From assembly GCA_027493955.1 (NCBI GenBank), contig JAOSJT010000001.1, forward strand, positions 1,007,131-1,071,130: a stretch of DNA of 64,000 bases, written 5' to 3'. The notes beneath the pieces were generated by a model that worked only from the letters and a program-made list of their open reading frames with translations, did not search any database and was not told the DNA's origin. Shown here piece after piece: positions 9,455 to 19,084 of this stretch. The translations under genes and the position numbers were made by a program. Position 1 is the stretch's first letter; every line of letters starts with the position of its first letter. This DNA comes from Bacteroidia bacterium. Lineage in GTDB: Bacteria; Bacteroidota; Ignavibacteria; SZUA-365.

Positions 9455-10405
9455 TCAGAACGTGGTACCCAATGAAAAACGATGCATGGCTCCTATTTCT
9501 CCCATCGAGTTCCATGCGTAGTCAACGACAAAGTTGGCGACCGTCAGTCCGAAGCCCGCGGAAAAACCGGCGAGTTTGGCGCTGTTGCCGATTTTCCATT
9601 CGCGGCGGCCTTCATTGTAGTACCCGACCCGGGCGCGCAGGGACTCGCTCAGATCGAACTCCCCGCCCAGAGAGTAATTTGCGAAACGGTCGAAAAAGCC
9701 GTCGCTGTCCTCGTTCAGCTTGTGAAAATTGAGCATGACCGTCAGCGGCAGGTGTTCGAGTTTTTTCCCGACACCGATGCGCACGTCCAGAGGTAAATCC
9801 TCCTTGACGGTATTGAAGGCGCTGATTTGCGTACCGGCGTGCAGTATCCCGGCGGCCAGTACGATTTGTTCGTCGGGAATGAGATAAGACACTCCCGCGT
9901 CCAGCGCAATACCGGCGGAGCTGTAATCGTCGATATAGGAGTAGATGAGCTTCAGCGCGGCGCCATAGGAAAGATCGCCTGCCCTATTACCGTAGCCGAC
10001 GCTGAACGCGAGATCCGAAGCACCGAAGGTACCGCCCAGCAGATTGCCGAATTTGTCGGTACGCTCCATCGAGCCGTAATTCAGATAGACGACGCCGGCG
10101 CTGAGCCAACCGATGTCGGGCATTTCCTGACCATACACCGCATAGCCGGCGTTGACGTCGAGCAAATGTTTGACGAAGCCGACGGAGGCCGACGGCGCCT
10201 CGAGGGTGCTGAGAGCGCCGGGATTCGCGAACAGCAGGGTTGGATCGTTGCGCATGGTGAGGAAGGTGTTTCCGAGCGCAGCGGCGCGGGCGTTCATGGT
10301 CACACGCAGGAAGTCATACACCGGATTACCTCCGGCGCTGAGAGCCACCGGCAGAGAAACGGTGAGAGTCGCAATTGCGGCGAGTGTACAGAGGAAACGC
10401 TTCAT
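9455..10405 (-). CDS. PorQ/PorV-type outer-membrane beta-barrel protein
   Basis: Exported protein of 316 residues with a cleavable signal peptide (MKRFLCTLAAIATLTVS, cleavage near LSAGG). The mature N-terminus GGNPVYDFLRVTMNARAAALGN is the family signature of PorQ/PorV (UPF0164-like) barrels linked to type IX secretion in Bacteroidota. The rest alternates short hydrophobic and turn segments and ends in an aromatic-terminated strand, RFSLGTTF. A start 24 bp further upstream is possible, but ATG at 10405 gives the proper signal peptide. PorQ proteins bind sugar or LPS in surface attachment of secreted proteins; PorV shuttles substrates. I cannot decide between them. No other T9SS gene is nearby. 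Confidence 0.8.
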   Translation of the reverse strand: MKRFLCTLAAIATLTVSLPVALSAGGNPVYDFLRVTMNARAAALGNTFLTMRNDPTLLFANPGALSTLEAPSASVGFVKHLLDVNAGYAVYGQEMPDIGWLSAGVVYLNYGSMERTDKFGNLLGGTFGASDLAFSVGYGNRAGDLSYGAALKLIYSYIDDYSSAGIALDAGVSYLIPDEQIVLAAGILHAGTQISAFNTVKEDLPLDVRIGVGKKLEHLPLTVMLNFHKLNEDSDGFFDRFANYSLGGEFDLSESLRARVGYYNEGRREWKIGNSAKLAGFSAGFGLTVANFVVDYAWNSMGEIGAMHRFSLGTTF

Positions 10406-10473
10406 AGGTATACGGTGATTGTGGATCAAACTTCAATCTACATTTTTCCGGAGGCATGCGGCAAGGGGAAAAA

Positions 10474-11418
10474 TCAGCCGCCGCAGAGCGCCTCTCTTGT
10501 GTATTCGTATTCGTCGAGCAATCGGCGAAGCACTTCGGCAGCGGGACGCACGGCATGCACCAATGCGCTGCTCTGCCCCGCCTCGAACTCCCCTTCCTCG
10601 AGATTGCCCTCGAACATACCCATCATTTCGCGTTTGCGTCCTAGCAATGCAAGCTGTGCCTCGCGATCGGCACCCCCGGCTTCCGCCTCCAGCGCGCGCA
10701 GCGCGAAGGGTGTACGGATAAGCCGCACGGGTGCCGCCTTTTTCAACGTGAGCACTGTACCGCCATCACCCGTGTCGACGATGAGCTGCTTGAACGTGTC
10801 ATGCGCGGAGGATTCCTCTGTCGCGGCGAACAGCGTACCGATTTGCACGCCGTCGGCACCGAGCGCCATGGCAGCGCACATCTGCGCACCTGTGGCGATG
10901 CCTCCGGCGGCGATCACGGGAATGTCCACGGCCGCCCGCACCTGCGGGATGAGGCAGAACGTGGTGGTTTCCTCATAGCCATTGTGTCCGCCCGCTTCGA
11001 AGCCCTCGGCAACGACGGCATCACACCCGACATCCTGCACTTTTTTCGCGTGTTTGACGGAGGGTACGACATGCGCGACCACACAGCCCGCCTGCTTCAG
11101 AAGCGGCAGGTACTTCCCGGGGTGGCCGGCGGAGGTAAAGACAATGCGAATGCCCTCTTCTATGGCTGCGCGGACGAGATCTTCCGCATCGCCGCGAAGC
11201 AAGGGAATGTTCACTCCGAGAGGCGCTTTCGTTGCGGCGAATCCTTTGCGTATATGTTCGCGCAGCAGGTCCGGTTTCATCGAGCCGGCTCCGATGAGGC
11301 CCAGGCCGCCGGCTTCGGACACGGCGGCGGCGAGACGGTAGCCGGAGACCCAGACCATGCCGGCCTGGATCACCGGATACCGTATACCGAATAGATCTGT
11401 GACGCGCGTCGCCTTCAT
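10474..11418 (-). CDS. FMN-dependent nitronate monooxygenase / FabK-type enoyl-ACP reductase
   Basis: TIM-barrel flavoprotein of 314 residues in the 2-nitropropane dioxygenase/FabK family. Visible features: RYPVIQAGMVWVSGYRLAAAVSEAGGLG at the N-terminus (split across the first strand and helix), EGFEAGGHNG with the active-site loop, and the FMN phosphate-binding IPVIAAGGIATGAQM followed by GADGVQIGTLF. FabK enzymes reduce enoyl-ACP in fatty acid synthesis, while nitronate monooxygenases detoxify nitronates; sequence alone does not separate them. Its place three genes below acpS favours a lipid role slightly (inference). The start is 3 bp after the stop of the lipoprotein gene. Confidence 0.85.
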   Translation of the reverse strand: MKATRVTDLFGIRYPVIQAGMVWVSGYRLAAAVSEAGGLGLIGAGSMKPDLLREHIRKGFAATKAPLGVNIPLLRGDAEDLVRAAIEEGIRIVFTSAGHPGKYLPLLKQAGCVVAHVVPSVKHAKKVQDVGCDAVVAEGFEAGGHNGYEETTTFCLIPQVRAAVDIPVIAAGGIATGAQMCAAMALGADGVQIGTLFAATEESSAHDTFKQLIVDTGDGGTVLTLKKAAPVRLIRTPFALRALEAEAGGADREAQLALLGRKREMMGMFEGNLEEGEFEAGQSSALVHAVRPAAEVLRRLLDEYEYTREALCGG

Positions 11419-11421
11419 GCG

Positions 11422-12915
11422 TCAGGGCACATACTCGTATTGAATCAGATTGAAGCCGGCGTTGTTGCTGCCGAATCCGCCATTGGAGCGGTAATTGAAC
11501 GTCGCCAGTTCGAGATTATTCAACACGTAAGTGGTCTGAAAATTCGTTGCCGTCGCGTCCAGGAGAACGTCGAAGGAATTGATGCCGAACATGTTCAGCG
11601 CCGGAGAGGCTACCGGACCGCTTCCATCCTGCCTGTTCATATCATAATCCAGCAGGCACAGGAAAAACGTATTCATGCCGGTACCCGCTCCTCCAGCTGC
11701 AGGGGCATTCGCTACGGTAAGCAACTGGACGTCGCCGATGGATTCTCCGGCGGGGTTGAAGCGTTTGGCCAGCAGATTGTCGCGTCCGTGGTGCAACACG
11801 TGATTCTGCGAGTAGACAATGGCATTGGCATGCGTGCCCGTGCGCAGCGCCGCGCTGAAGGCGGTCAGCATGGTCGAGCCGCCCGTGCGCGGAACCAGAC
11901 GCAGACGCTCCGTCAGAGAATTGTCCCGCCAGGGTTGGCGGTAGATATGCATGTCGTAGTGCGACGGGGATGCCGTGCGAACAAGAAGTTCGATGTGGCT
12001 GTCCGGCGAAACGTTGTCCGTCAACTCGAAATAACCGTTGGCATCACTCGTTGCGCTGGGGCCTCCGGTGATGCGCTGATAGGTTCCGTCCGTATTCTTG
12101 CGGATTTTGATGGACACAACCGTTGCGCCCGCGATGCCGGTATTGTCGATGAAGTCGATAACACGGCCGCGCAGAACGTATGGTTGTCCCGGTTTCGTGG
12201 CGGGGAGTTTGGTGACGACAGGTGCGGCCCCGGTAAAGAAGGCGAATATTTTTCCGAACGCCTCCGCGGAACTCGCGAGTTGTCTGTTGTCATGGTCCGC
12301 GAGCTGTTCGTTCTGCGCGCCGGTGAGCGAGCCGTAATTGGCATCGCCAAGCTGCAGCGCGTCCTTGCCGTTGCTGCGCAGCGTCAGATATTTGCACGGG
12401 GGCGGAGTGGGATCGCCATTGACGGTGATGCTCAGGTCGAACGCGGGTCCCGCGTACGCGACACGGGCGACTTTTGCCGTGCCTCCCAGCGTGGCGAGAT
12501 ATTTCTGTACCGCTTTCGCGCCGGCACCGTGTGCCACGATGTCCACGCGGGCTTCCCCGCTCGACGCGGTCAGCGCATCCACGCGGGATTTGACGGCTGT
12601 CGCCATTTTGTCCACATCAGCTTCCCCGGATTCGTTCATGAACAGTTCGAAGTCTTCCGCATTGATCTGTGCTTCGGTGTAGCCGTTGCGCAGCATCAAC
12701 TGCGTGAGCTGTGTGAACATGTCGGCGGCTTCCATCGCGCCATGCACGAACACGACGGGCCGCTTGCGGGCGTCGATCGTTGTGGTGTCGCCGGGATCCA
12801 CTGGATCGGGATCGGGTTTCGTCGGTTCGTCGTCCGAGCATCCGACGAAGACGACTGCTCCGAAGAACAGCGCCATTACGCCGAGGCGCAGAAGTCTGGT
12901 GTACATACGCTCCAT
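11422..12915 (-). CDS. Lipoprotein with alpha/beta-hydrolase (lipase-like) fold, nucleophile Ser replaced by Gly
   Basis: 497 residues. A lipoprotein signal ends at FVGCSDDE (Cys26), followed by a Pro/Asp linker. From about 50 the domain resembles secreted lipases or PHB depolymerases: RPVVFVHGAMEAADM (oxyanion region) and VDIVAHGAGAKAVQKYL. At the nucleophile elbow, where GHSxG is expected, the protein has AHGAG with Gly130 encoded by GGT, one base from the AGT serine codon. A carboxypeptidase-regulatory-like (Ig/CNA-B-like) segment appears to follow (YVLRGRVIDFIDNTGIAGATV), then a C-terminal beta-rich part. It is probably anchored in the outer membrane and non-hydrolytic, unless another residue substitutes. 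Located between acpS (20 bp upstream) and the FabK-like gene. Confidence 0.75.
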   Translation of the reverse strand: MERMYTRLLRLGVMALFFGAVVFVGCSDDEPTKPDPDPVDPGDTTTIDARKRPVVFVHGAMEAADMFTQLTQLMLRNGYTEAQINAEDFELFMNESGEADVDKMATAVKSRVDALTASSGEARVDIVAHGAGAKAVQKYLATLGGTAKVARVAYAGPAFDLSITVNGDPTPPPCKYLTLRSNGKDALQLGDANYGSLTGAQNEQLADHDNRQLASSAEAFGKIFAFFTGAAPVVTKLPATKPGQPYVLRGRVIDFIDNTGIAGATVVSIKIRKNTDGTYQRITGGPSATSDANGYFELTDNVSPDSHIELLVRTASPSHYDMHIYRQPWRDNSLTERLRLVPRTGGSTMLTAFSAALRTGTHANAIVYSQNHVLHHGRDNLLAKRFNPAGESIGDVQLLTVANAPAAGGAGTGMNTFFLCLLDYDMNRQDGSGPVASPALNMFGINSFDVLLDATATNFQTTYVLNNLELATFNYRSNGGFGSNNAGFNLIQYEYVP

Positions 12916-12935
12916 GGGGCCTCCTGTCTAACCGC

Positions 12936-13313
12936 TCAACCGCGCTCCACCACCACCATGGCGGTAACGTACGCTGTGCTGTGCGAAAGTGAAAGATGAA
13001 TGTTGAACTGTCCGAATTGATCCGCTAGCGAATTATGCAGACGGAAGGATGGTTTGCCATTGTCGTCGTTACACACCTCTACATCCTTCCACGAAAACTG
13101 CCCGCGCCAGCCGGTGCCTATGGCTTTGGAAAACGCTTCCTTCGCGGCGAAACGCGCGGCGAAGTGCTGCGCGGGGATAAGTTTCCCCCGGCAGTAGGCG
13201 ATTTCGTCTTCGGTGAACACTTTCTTCTCGAAGCGTCCCCCCCAATCGCCGAGGAGTCCTTCGAAGCGGACGATTTCTTCGATATCCACACCGATGCCGA
13301 GAATGTCGCTCAC
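12936..13313 (-). CDS. acpS: Holo-[acyl-carrier-protein] synthase
   Basis: AcpS of 125 residues, normal length. It transfers the 4'-phosphopantetheine of CoA to a serine of apo-ACP. Motifs seen: GIGVDIEEIVRFE (Mg-binding Asp) near the N-terminus, FAARFAAKEAFSKAIGTG (WxxKEA-type metal/CoA site) and HLSLSHSTAYVTAMVVVE at the end. The start is GTG at 13313, overlapping the stop of the upstream HAD gene in GTGA; no later start would keep the GIGVD motif, and the open frame upstream is simply the HAD gene in another frame. Confidence 0.96.
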   Translation of the reverse strand: MSDILGIGVDIEEIVRFEGLLGDWGGRFEKKVFTEDEIAYCRGKLIPAQHFAARFAAKEAFSKAIGTGWRGQFSWKDVEVCNDDNGKPSFRLHNSLADQFGQFNIHLSLSHSTAYVTAMVVVERG

Positions 13314-13999
13314 GCCGGATCTCCGTTGATATCGCGCACGATCCCGATCAGCGCGCTGATGTCGGCGAGATCGTAATCCGCCGATGTGACGCCGGTGTTG
13401 AACGTGTCGCCATAGCGCGCGAAGGCGGTGCGCATCCCGATATTGCGTGCGCCCAGTATGTCGCGCTCCTCCCAATCGCCGACCATAATGGCGCGCTCCG
13501 GAGCGATATTCATGAGAGACAGCACGCGGCGGAACGGACCCGGATCCGGTTTCCGGACACCGGTATCCTCAAAAGTGACAACGGCATCGAAGATATGATG
13601 GAGGTTGAGTGAGCACAGCCGCAACCAGGCCTCGAGCTTGGGCGCATCGGAAACCACGCCGAGTCGCAATCCCATGCGCGCGAGCGTAAACAACGTCATG
13701 TGCACATGGGCGTAGGGAACGAGATTCGCTTCACGCGCTTTGCGGTAGCCGACGATGCCGGCGGCGAGGATTTTATAATCCACCTCGCCTGTCAGCTCTT
13801 CAAGCACCTGGTTGAACACGCGCTGATATTCGATGCCCTGTTCCTTGTACACCTGCGCGATGAGGGAATCGATGTCTTCGAAGGAGCGCTGCAGCCCGGC
13901 ATCGATCATCGCGCGAATGCCCGCCTGTACGGCGTTGCGCTTCATGAGCATGAAGTCGACCAGCGTGTTGTCAAGATCGAAAACGACGGCGTGTATCAT
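13310..13999 (-). CDS. HAD-superfamily hydrolase (phosphatase)
   Basis: Haloacid dehalogenase-like phosphatase of 229 residues. The catalytic motif I is VVFDLDNTLVDF (Asp nucleophile plus general acid), motif II is LGVVSDAPK (the usual Thr/Ser followed by Asp), motif III is VRKPDPGPF and motif IV MVGDWEERDILGARNIGM (two Asp/Glu around Mg). A helical cap lies between motifs I and II, as in subclass I. Substrate unknown; the class includes phosphoglycolate and nucleotide phosphatases. It is joined by 4-nt overlaps to both neighbours (ATGA with the MBL gene, GTGA with acpS), so translation is probably coupled. Confidence 0.92.
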   Translation of the reverse strand: MIHAVVFDLDNTLVDFMLMKRNAVQAGIRAMIDAGLQRSFEDIDSLIAQVYKEQGIEYQRVFNQVLEELTGEVDYKILAAGIVGYRKAREANLVPYAHVHMTLFTLARMGLRLGVVSDAPKLEAWLRLCSLNLHHIFDAVVTFEDTGVRKPDPGPFRRVLSLMNIAPERAIMVGDWEERDILGARNIGMRTAFARYGDTFNTGVTSADYDLADISALIGIVRDINGDPA

Positions 14000-14784
14000 G
14001 GGGAGCTCTCATCACTCGTGATCAGAAGACCATCATACGAAAATTCCATGGTTTCCGGAAGCAGCACACTGTCGCGCTCGTGTTTAATATTGTGCGCGAT
14101 ATGCGTGAAGTAGGTGCGGGAAGCGGCGATGTTTTCCGCGATGCCTATGGCCTGTTGCAGCGAAAGATGGGTCGGGTGCGCGCGATGGCGCAGCGCATCG
14201 AGCACCAGAACATCGAGGCCGCTGAGTCGCTCAAGCGTGGAGGCGGGTATTTCGCTCACATCGGTGAGGTAGGCCACCCGGCCGATGCGATAGCCCAACA
14301 CCGACATGCGTCCGTGCAGCGCAGGCAACGGGACGACGCGAACACCGGCGATGAAAAAATCCTGCGCACCATCCACCGTATGTTTTTCCACCACCGGAAG
14401 TCCCCCGCCCACCTGCTTCGCGTGTCCGAAGGCATAGCGAAAGGTGACGGAAAGTTCATCCAGCGTCTCCTGCATACCATACAGAGGCATGGGCATGGAT
14501 TGGATGAAGTTGTATTGCCGAAGGTCGTCGAAGCCGCCGATATGATCGAAATGGTGGTGCGTGTAGAGCACGGCGTGAATTGCGGGAACACGATGCCGCA
14601 GCATCTGCTGACGAAAATCCGAGGACGTATCGACGAGAAGGTTTATTCCGTCCACGCTGAACAACACAGACGGACGCAGGCGCCTGTCGCGATCGTCGGC
14701 GGATGTACAGGTTTCACAGTCGCAGCCGATTGCCGGTACGCCCTGCGAGGTTCCCGTTCCGAGCATTCTCAGAGACACGCTCAT
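13996..14784 (-). CDS. MBL-fold metallohydrolase, PhnP-like (cyclic phosphodiesterase type)
   Basis: Metallo-beta-lactamase-fold protein of 262 residues. The N-terminus RMLGTGTSQGVPAIGCDCETC is typical of the PhnP-like branch, including the Cys pair that binds a structural zinc in PhnP. The active-site motif is YTHHHFDHIGG (HxHxDH), followed by later Asp (YLTDVS) and His (TYFTHIAHNI) ligands. Family members hydrolyse cyclic phosphodiesters or nucleic-acid-derived substrates; the precise substrate is not clear. It overlaps the upstream small gene and downstream HAD gene by 4 nt each. Confidence 0.9.
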   Translation of the reverse strand: MSVSLRMLGTGTSQGVPAIGCDCETCTSADDRDRRLRPSVLFSVDGINLLVDTSSDFRQQMLRHRVPAIHAVLYTHHHFDHIGGFDDLRQYNFIQSMPMPLYGMQETLDELSVTFRYAFGHAKQVGGGLPVVEKHTVDGAQDFFIAGVRVVPLPALHGRMSVLGYRIGRVAYLTDVSEIPASTLERLSGLDVLVLDALRHRAHPTHLSLQQAIGIAENIAASRTYFTHIAHNIKHERDSVLLPETMEFSYDGLLITSDESSP

Positions 14785-15056
14785 GCGTTTTCGAGTTTCC
14801 CCTTTTCGATGTCGATAACTTCCCGTACGGCGGGTTTGACAAAAATCGCATCCACACCGAGATCGCCCAGTGCGCGCGCGATGACGGAGATTTTTCTCTC
14901 AAGCTGAAAGCGCTTGTTCACGACGAGGAGGCGTTCCTCGCGAAGTATACAGGCGCCGCCGTTGAAATCTCCGCGTTCATAGCGGATTTTATAGCCAAGT
15001 TGCTCGACCGTTTCGCGCAATTCTTCGAGCAGCATTTCTCGTTCCATCCCGGCCAT
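14781..15056 (-). CDS. Small conserved protein of unknown function
   Basis: 91 residues, soluble, no signal peptide. An N-terminal amphipathic helix rich in Glu/Leu (MEREMLLEELRETVEQLG) is followed by an apparent beta-rich centre (YKIRYERGDFNGGACILRE) and a C-terminal acidic tail. I do not recognise a function; small proteins of this pattern occur beside MBL genes in Bacteroidota-type genomes, but that is only an impression. The reading frame is kept by a 4-nt overlap with the downstream MBL gene and a 3-bp gap from the membrane protein gene upstream, which is the main reason to accept it as real. Confidence 0.75.
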   Translation of the reverse strand: MAGMEREMLLEELRETVEQLGYKIRYERGDFNGGACILREERLLVVNKRFQLERKISVIARALGDLGVDAIFVKPAVREVIDIEKGKLENA

Positions 15057-15059
15057 GGC

Positions 15060-15644
15060 TTACTGCTTCTCCTCACGTGTGGATGTGTCGCGTCGCATGG
15101 GCTGAATGAACAGCACCGCGAGCGCGGTGAAATAACTGAGCACCGCCATCACGGGCAAACCGTGGAGCGCACCGATGCGATGCGAGAGCGTTTTCCGCAG
15201 TTCGGTGCGAAACACCTCGTAGGCGGCACTGCCGCTGCTGAGGTAGGCAGACCGGGCCTCGAGCCAGTCGAAAATGAAATGCAGATCCAACCAGGCGGTG
15301 AAGATTTCGGCGGGCACGAACATGAAAAACAGAATGGACGCCATCAGCAGCCAGCCATTATCCTTGAATGTCAGTGTCGTACGCTTCAGCAAAACGATGG
15401 CGCTGACAAGCACGGTCAGATAGGCGCAGACAATAATGGTCGTGGACGCTGCGACAAGCTGGAAAAGCATCCGTTCCTGATGCACGTTAATCCCGGGATC
15501 GAAGACCAGCGTGGTTGGAAGAAAAAATTCATTGGCGATGATCGCGCGGTACACCGTTCCTCCAAGCCAGAGAATTGTTCCGAGCGCGAGAAGAAAAAGG
15601 AAAAAGCGCGTCACGCCGTCAGTGGTTTTAGCGGTTGATTGCAT
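15060..15644 (-). CDS. Membrane protein of unknown function, four predicted segments
   Basis: 194 residues with four hydrophobic stretches: about 13-35, 62-85, 100-120 and 165-182. Between segments 3 and 4 lies a soluble loop with helical pattern (DWLEARSAYLSSGSAAYEVFRTEL). No enzymatic motif is visible and I do not recognise a family with certainty. A short charged C-terminus (RRDTSTREEKQ) is probably cytoplasmic. It is packed 12 bp below hslU and 3 bp above the small 91-residue gene, so it belongs to the same transcription unit. Confidence 0.75.
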   Translation of the reverse strand: MQSTAKTTDGVTRFFLFLLALGTILWLGGTVYRAIIANEFFLPTTLVFDPGINVHQERMLFQLVAASTTIIVCAYLTVLVSAIVLLKRTTLTFKDNGWLLMASILFFMFVPAEIFTAWLDLHFIFDWLEARSAYLSSGSAAYEVFRTELRKTLSHRIGALHGLPVMAVLSYFTALAVLFIQPMRRDTSTREEKQ

Positions 15645-15656
15645 AGGTAGTGTGAC

Positions 15657-17003
15657 TCAGAGAATGAACTGGCTGAGATCGCGGTCCGTCGCTATACCCG
15701 AGAGTTTCTCGTGGACCATGGCTCCGTCGACGGTCAGATGCGGTTCGGTCATGCCTTCGGGTACATCGAAGAGAATGCCCTCGAGCAGCGTGGTCAGTAT
15801 GGTGTGCAGGCGGCGTGCGCCGATGTTTTCGACATTGCGGTTCACTTCCGCGGCGATACGCGCTATCTCGCGAATGGCATCGTCGGTAAAATCCATGCCG
15901 AGCCCCTCGGTTTCCAGCAATGCGGTATACTGCTTGAGGAGCGCGTTGCGCGGACGGGTGAGGATGAGGACAAAATCCTCCTCTGTCAGACTGTCGAGTT
16001 CCACGCGAATCGGGAAACGTCCCTGCAATTCCGGTATGAGGTCGCTGGGTTTGGAGACATGGAAAGCACCGGATGCAATGAAGAGGATGTGATCCGTGCG
16101 GACCACACCGTACTTGGTATTCACGGCACTGCCTTCCACGATGGGCAGCAGATCGCGCTGCACGCCCTCTCGGGACACATCCGGTCCGGAACCGCTGCTT
16201 TTCGGTCCGGCGATTTTATCAATTTCATCAAGAAAAATGATGCCGGCATTCTGCACGCGTTGCAGAGCAATTTTCGACACCGCGTCGTTGTCGATAAGTT
16301 TTTGGGCTTCTTCCTGCTCGAGCAGCGGGCGCGCTTCCGCGATTTTCACTTTGCGGGTTTTCTTCCGCTTGGGCATCATGGAGTTGACGAGGTTCTGCAA
16401 ATCCACACCCATGTCTTCAAGGCCCATGGGACCGAAAACCTGCATGCTCGAACCCGTCGCGGTGATTTCTACTTCAATTTCCCGCTCGTCAAATTTTCCG
16501 GCGCGCAGTTGGCCGCGGAGGCGTTCCCGCGTTTCGGTCTGCATATCCTCTTCCTGACCGGGCGAGCGCGGAAAAATAATCTCCATGATACGGTCTTCCG
16601 CCAACTGGGCGGCACGCTCACGGACTTCGGCCGCTTTCTCTTCGCGAACCTGATTGATCGCGATTTCGACGAGGTCGCGGACCATGGATTCCACGTCGCG
16701 GCCGACGTAGCCGACTTCGGTGAATTTCGACGCCTCGATTTTCAGGAAGGGTGCGCCCGCGAGTCGTGAAAGGCGGCGCGCGATTTCGGTTTTTCCAACA
16801 CCGGTGGGACCGATGAGGATGATATTGTTTGGCATGATTTCATCGCGCAGCGGCGGCTGTACTTGCTGACGCCGCCAGCGATTGCGCAGCGCGATGGCCA
16901 CGGAACGCTTGGCGTTATTTTGCCCGATGATGTATTTGTCCAGTTCCTCGACGATACGCCTGGGCGTCAGCGAGTCCTGGAGAGAAAGAAACGAGTCTTC
17001 CAT
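15657..17003 (-). CDS. hslU: ATP-dependent protease ATPase subunit HslU (ClpY)
   Basis: AAA+ unfoldase of 448 residues, normal length. Motifs: the N-terminal [22 protein letters not shown], Walker [16 protein letters not shown], the pore loop [14 protein letters not shown] (GYVG), the inserted I-domain (about 110-240), Walker [13 protein letters not shown], sensor and the C-terminal LSQFIL tail that docks into HslV. It recognises, unfolds and feeds substrates to HslV. hslV lies directly upstream with a 2-bp gap, the usual order. The combination with rpoN upstream is a neighbour arrangement rather than a functional necessity. Confidence 0.98.
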   Translation of the reverse strand: MEDSFLSLQDSLTPRRIVEELDKYIIGQNNAKRSVAIALRNRWRRQQVQPPLRDEIMPNNIILIGPTGVGKTEIARRLSRLAGAPFLKIEASKFTEVGYVGRDVESMVRDLVEIAINQVREEKAAEVRERAAQLAEDRIMEIIFPRSPGQEEDMQTETRERLRGQLRAGKFDEREIEVEITATGSSMQVFGPMGLEDMGVDLQNLVNSMMPKRKKTRKVKIAEARPLLEQEEAQKLIDNDAVSKIALQRVQNAGIIFLDEIDKIAGPKSSGSGPDVSREGVQRDLLPIVEGSAVNTKYGVVRTDHILFIASGAFHVSKPSDLIPELQGRFPIRVELDSLTEEDFVLILTRPRNALLKQYTALLETEGLGMDFTDDAIREIARIAAEVNRNVENIGARRLHTILTTLLEGILFDVPEGMTEPHLTVDGAMVHEKLSGIATDRDLSQFIL

Positions 17004-17005
17004 GA

Positions 17006-17563
17006 TCAGGAGAGTTCCTCGATAATGATGTTGTCGTTGGTATACACGCAGATTTCGGCTGCGATGTGTAGAGATTTTTCCACTATGTCACGCGCCTGTA
17101 GTTCGGTGCTTCGGGCGAGGGCGCGTGCGGCGGCGAGAGCGAAGCTCCCTCCCGATCCAATCGCGACGATGCCGTCGTCGGGCTCGATCACATCGCCGGT
17201 ACCGGACACGATGAGCGCCTTGTCACGGTTGAGCACGGCGAGCATGGCCTCGAGCTGACGCAGATATTTGTCCGTGCGCCACTCGCGCGCGAGTTCCACC
17301 GCGGCGCGCTCGAGATTGCCGCGATATTCCTGAAGCTTGGCTTCGAATTTTTCCGAAAGGGTAAATGCATCCGCCGCGCTGCCGGCAAAACCGGCGAGGA
17401 CCGTTCCGTTATACATCGAGCGGATTTTCCGCGAATGATGTTTCATGACCGTTTGTCCCACCGTCACCTGTCCATCCGCGCCGAGCACCGCCGAGCCGCC
17501 CCGGACGACACCGAGTACCGTCGTGGACCGAATGAGGCGTGGAGCGGGTGCAGAATCGTTCAT
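17006..17563 (-). CDS. hslV: ATP-dependent protease proteolytic subunit HslV (ClpQ)
   Basis: N-terminal-nucleophile (Ntn) peptidase of the proteasome beta family. The mature start is [20 protein letters not shown], with the first Thr as nucleophile, followed by Lys in [17 protein letters not shown] and [12 protein letters not shown]. The ATG at 17563 gives a 13-residue segment ([13 protein letters not shown]) before that Thr; ATG at 17569 adds two residues. Both are longer than the single Met removed in E. coli HslV, so self-cleavage of a short propeptide is expected. The open frame continues upstream into rpoN in another frame. The start lies 8 bp after the rpoN stop. Confidence 0.95.
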   Translation of the reverse strand: MNDSAPAPRLIRSTTVLGVVRGGSAVLGADGQVTVGQTVMKHHSRKIRSMYNGTVLAGFAGSAADAFTLSEKFEAKLQEYRGNLERAAVELAREWRTDKYLRQLEAMLAVLNRDKALIVSGTGDVIEPDDGIVAIGSGGSFALAAARALARSTELQARDIVEKSLHIAAEICVYTNDNIIIEELS

Positions 17564-17570
17564 TGCCATT

Positions 17571-19082
17571 TCAGTTGAGTCCTTTTCTGAGTCGTGATAC
17601 GGGAATATCCATGGCTTCGCGATACTTGGCAACCGTACGGCGGGCGATGACATATCCCCGTTCCTGTAATACGTCGGTTATTGCCTGATCGCTGAGAGGT
17701 TTGCGGGGGTGTTCGTTGTCAATCATTTCACGTATCATGGCCATGATTTCCTTGTTGGCTATTTCCTCACCGCTTTCGGTGACAATGCCTTCGCTGAAGA
17801 AATGGCGCAATTCAAAGACCCCCCATTCGGTTTGCGCGTACTTTCCGTTGACGACGCGCGAAATGGTGGAGATATCCATGCCGATATCGTCTGCGATATC
17901 CTTGTACACGAGAGGCCGCAGAAAGCCCTTTCCCTGCTCGAACCATTCCTTCTGATGCTCGATGATGCTCCACATGACCAGATACATCGTTTGCCGACGC
18001 TGGTGGATGGACTGGATGAACCATTTGGCGGCGTCCATTTTCTGGCGCAGAAATGTTCGCGCTTCCGAGGAAAGGTTTTTCCTGCCATGTGTCATGAGCT
18101 GGCGGTATGCCCGGCTGATGCGCAGCGGAGGCACCCCACGATCGTTGAGCTGCACGACGAATTCCCCGTCTTCGCGCGTCACGAAGAAGTCCGGAATGAT
18201 GTAATTGATATTATCCACGGCATCGCCTTCGCCCGGCTTCGGATTCAAGCCGCGAATGATATCGAAAGCCCTGCGGAGCATATCTTCGCTGATGTGCAAC
18301 TGATGCATGATGCGGTCGAAGTGCTTTTTACTGAACAGGTCGAAGGCTTCGCGAAGGATGCGAATGGCGATGATGCGCGCGGTGCTCGTGTTGGGGAGCA
18401 TTTCGAGCTGGGTCAAGAGGCATTCCCGCAGGTTTCGGGAAGCGATGCCCGGCGGTTCCAGCCGTTGCACGCGTTTGAGAACCGACTCGGCATGTTCCAT
18501 CGAGATTTCGGTCTCATGCTGACCGTTCGTTTCCTCGACGATTTCACCGAGCGAACGGCGCAGGTAACCGTCATCGTCGATGTTCCAGATAATGGCTTCC
18601 ACGAGCAGCACTTCATCTTCGCTCAGATCGAGCATACGCACCTGATCGAGAAGGCGCTCGCGCATGGATACGACGGCAGGAGTCGGAATTTCGTAATCGT
18701 CTTCGCTGTCGTAGTAGTTTACCGTCGCGGCCCCTTCGTTGTCGTCCAGAAATTCGTCCCAGGAGTATTCCTCGTCCCTGTTCTCCTGAATACTGCGCTC
18801 GATGACATCTTCCGGCGACGGGGGTGAATCCACCGTGAGGGCATCCGCGTTCAAAAGATCTGCTTCGCCATTGTCGCCGCTTTCCTGATCCACGACGGCT
18901 TCAAGCTCGAAATCCATTTCTTCTTCCTGCTCCATGCCCTCTTCGAGGAGTGGGTTGAGTTCCAACTCATCCTTGATGGTTTGCTCGAGCTGAAGAACGG
19001 GAAGTTGAAGAATTTTAAGGTATTGAACCTGTGCAGGCGTAAGTTTTTGTTGAAGGGTCTGCCTTTGCGTGAGATTGAGCAT
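17571..19082 (-). CDS. rpoN: RNA polymerase sigma-54 factor
   Basis: RpoN of 503 residues with all three regions. Region I is the Gln/Leu-rich N-terminus ([25 protein letters not shown]). Region II is strongly acidic (about 50-125, many Glu/Asp). Region III holds the core-binding domain, the HTH that reads the -12 element ([24 protein letters not shown]) and the RpoN box [12 protein letters not shown] for the -24 element. It directs promoters activated by bEBPs; one such activator is encoded at 61506-62861 in this window. The start ATG lies 2 bp after the DUF3109 gene stop. Confidence 0.98.
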   Translation of the reverse strand: MLNLTQRQTLQQKLTPAQVQYLKILQLPVLQLEQTIKDELELNPLLEEGMEQEEEMDFELEAVVDQESGDNGEADLLNADALTVDSPPSPEDVIERSIQENRDEEYSWDEFLDDNEGAATVNYYDSEDDYEIPTPAVVSMRERLLDQVRMLDLSEDEVLLVEAIIWNIDDDGYLRRSLGEIVEETNGQHETEISMEHAESVLKRVQRLEPPGIASRNLRECLLTQLEMLPNTSTARIIAIRILREAFDLFSKKHFDRIMHQLHISEDMLRRAFDIIRGLNPKPGEGDAVDNINYIIPDFFVTREDGEFVVQLNDRGVPPLRISRAYRQLMTHGRKNLSSEARTFLRQKMDAAKWFIQSIHQRRQTMYLVMWSIIEHQKEWFEQGKGFLRPLVYKDIADDIGMDISTISRVVNGKYAQTEWGVFELRHFFSEGIVTESGEEIANKEIMAMIREMIDNEHPRKPLSDQAITDVLQERGYVIARRTVAKYREAMDIPVSRLRKGLN

Positions 19083-19084
19083 GG

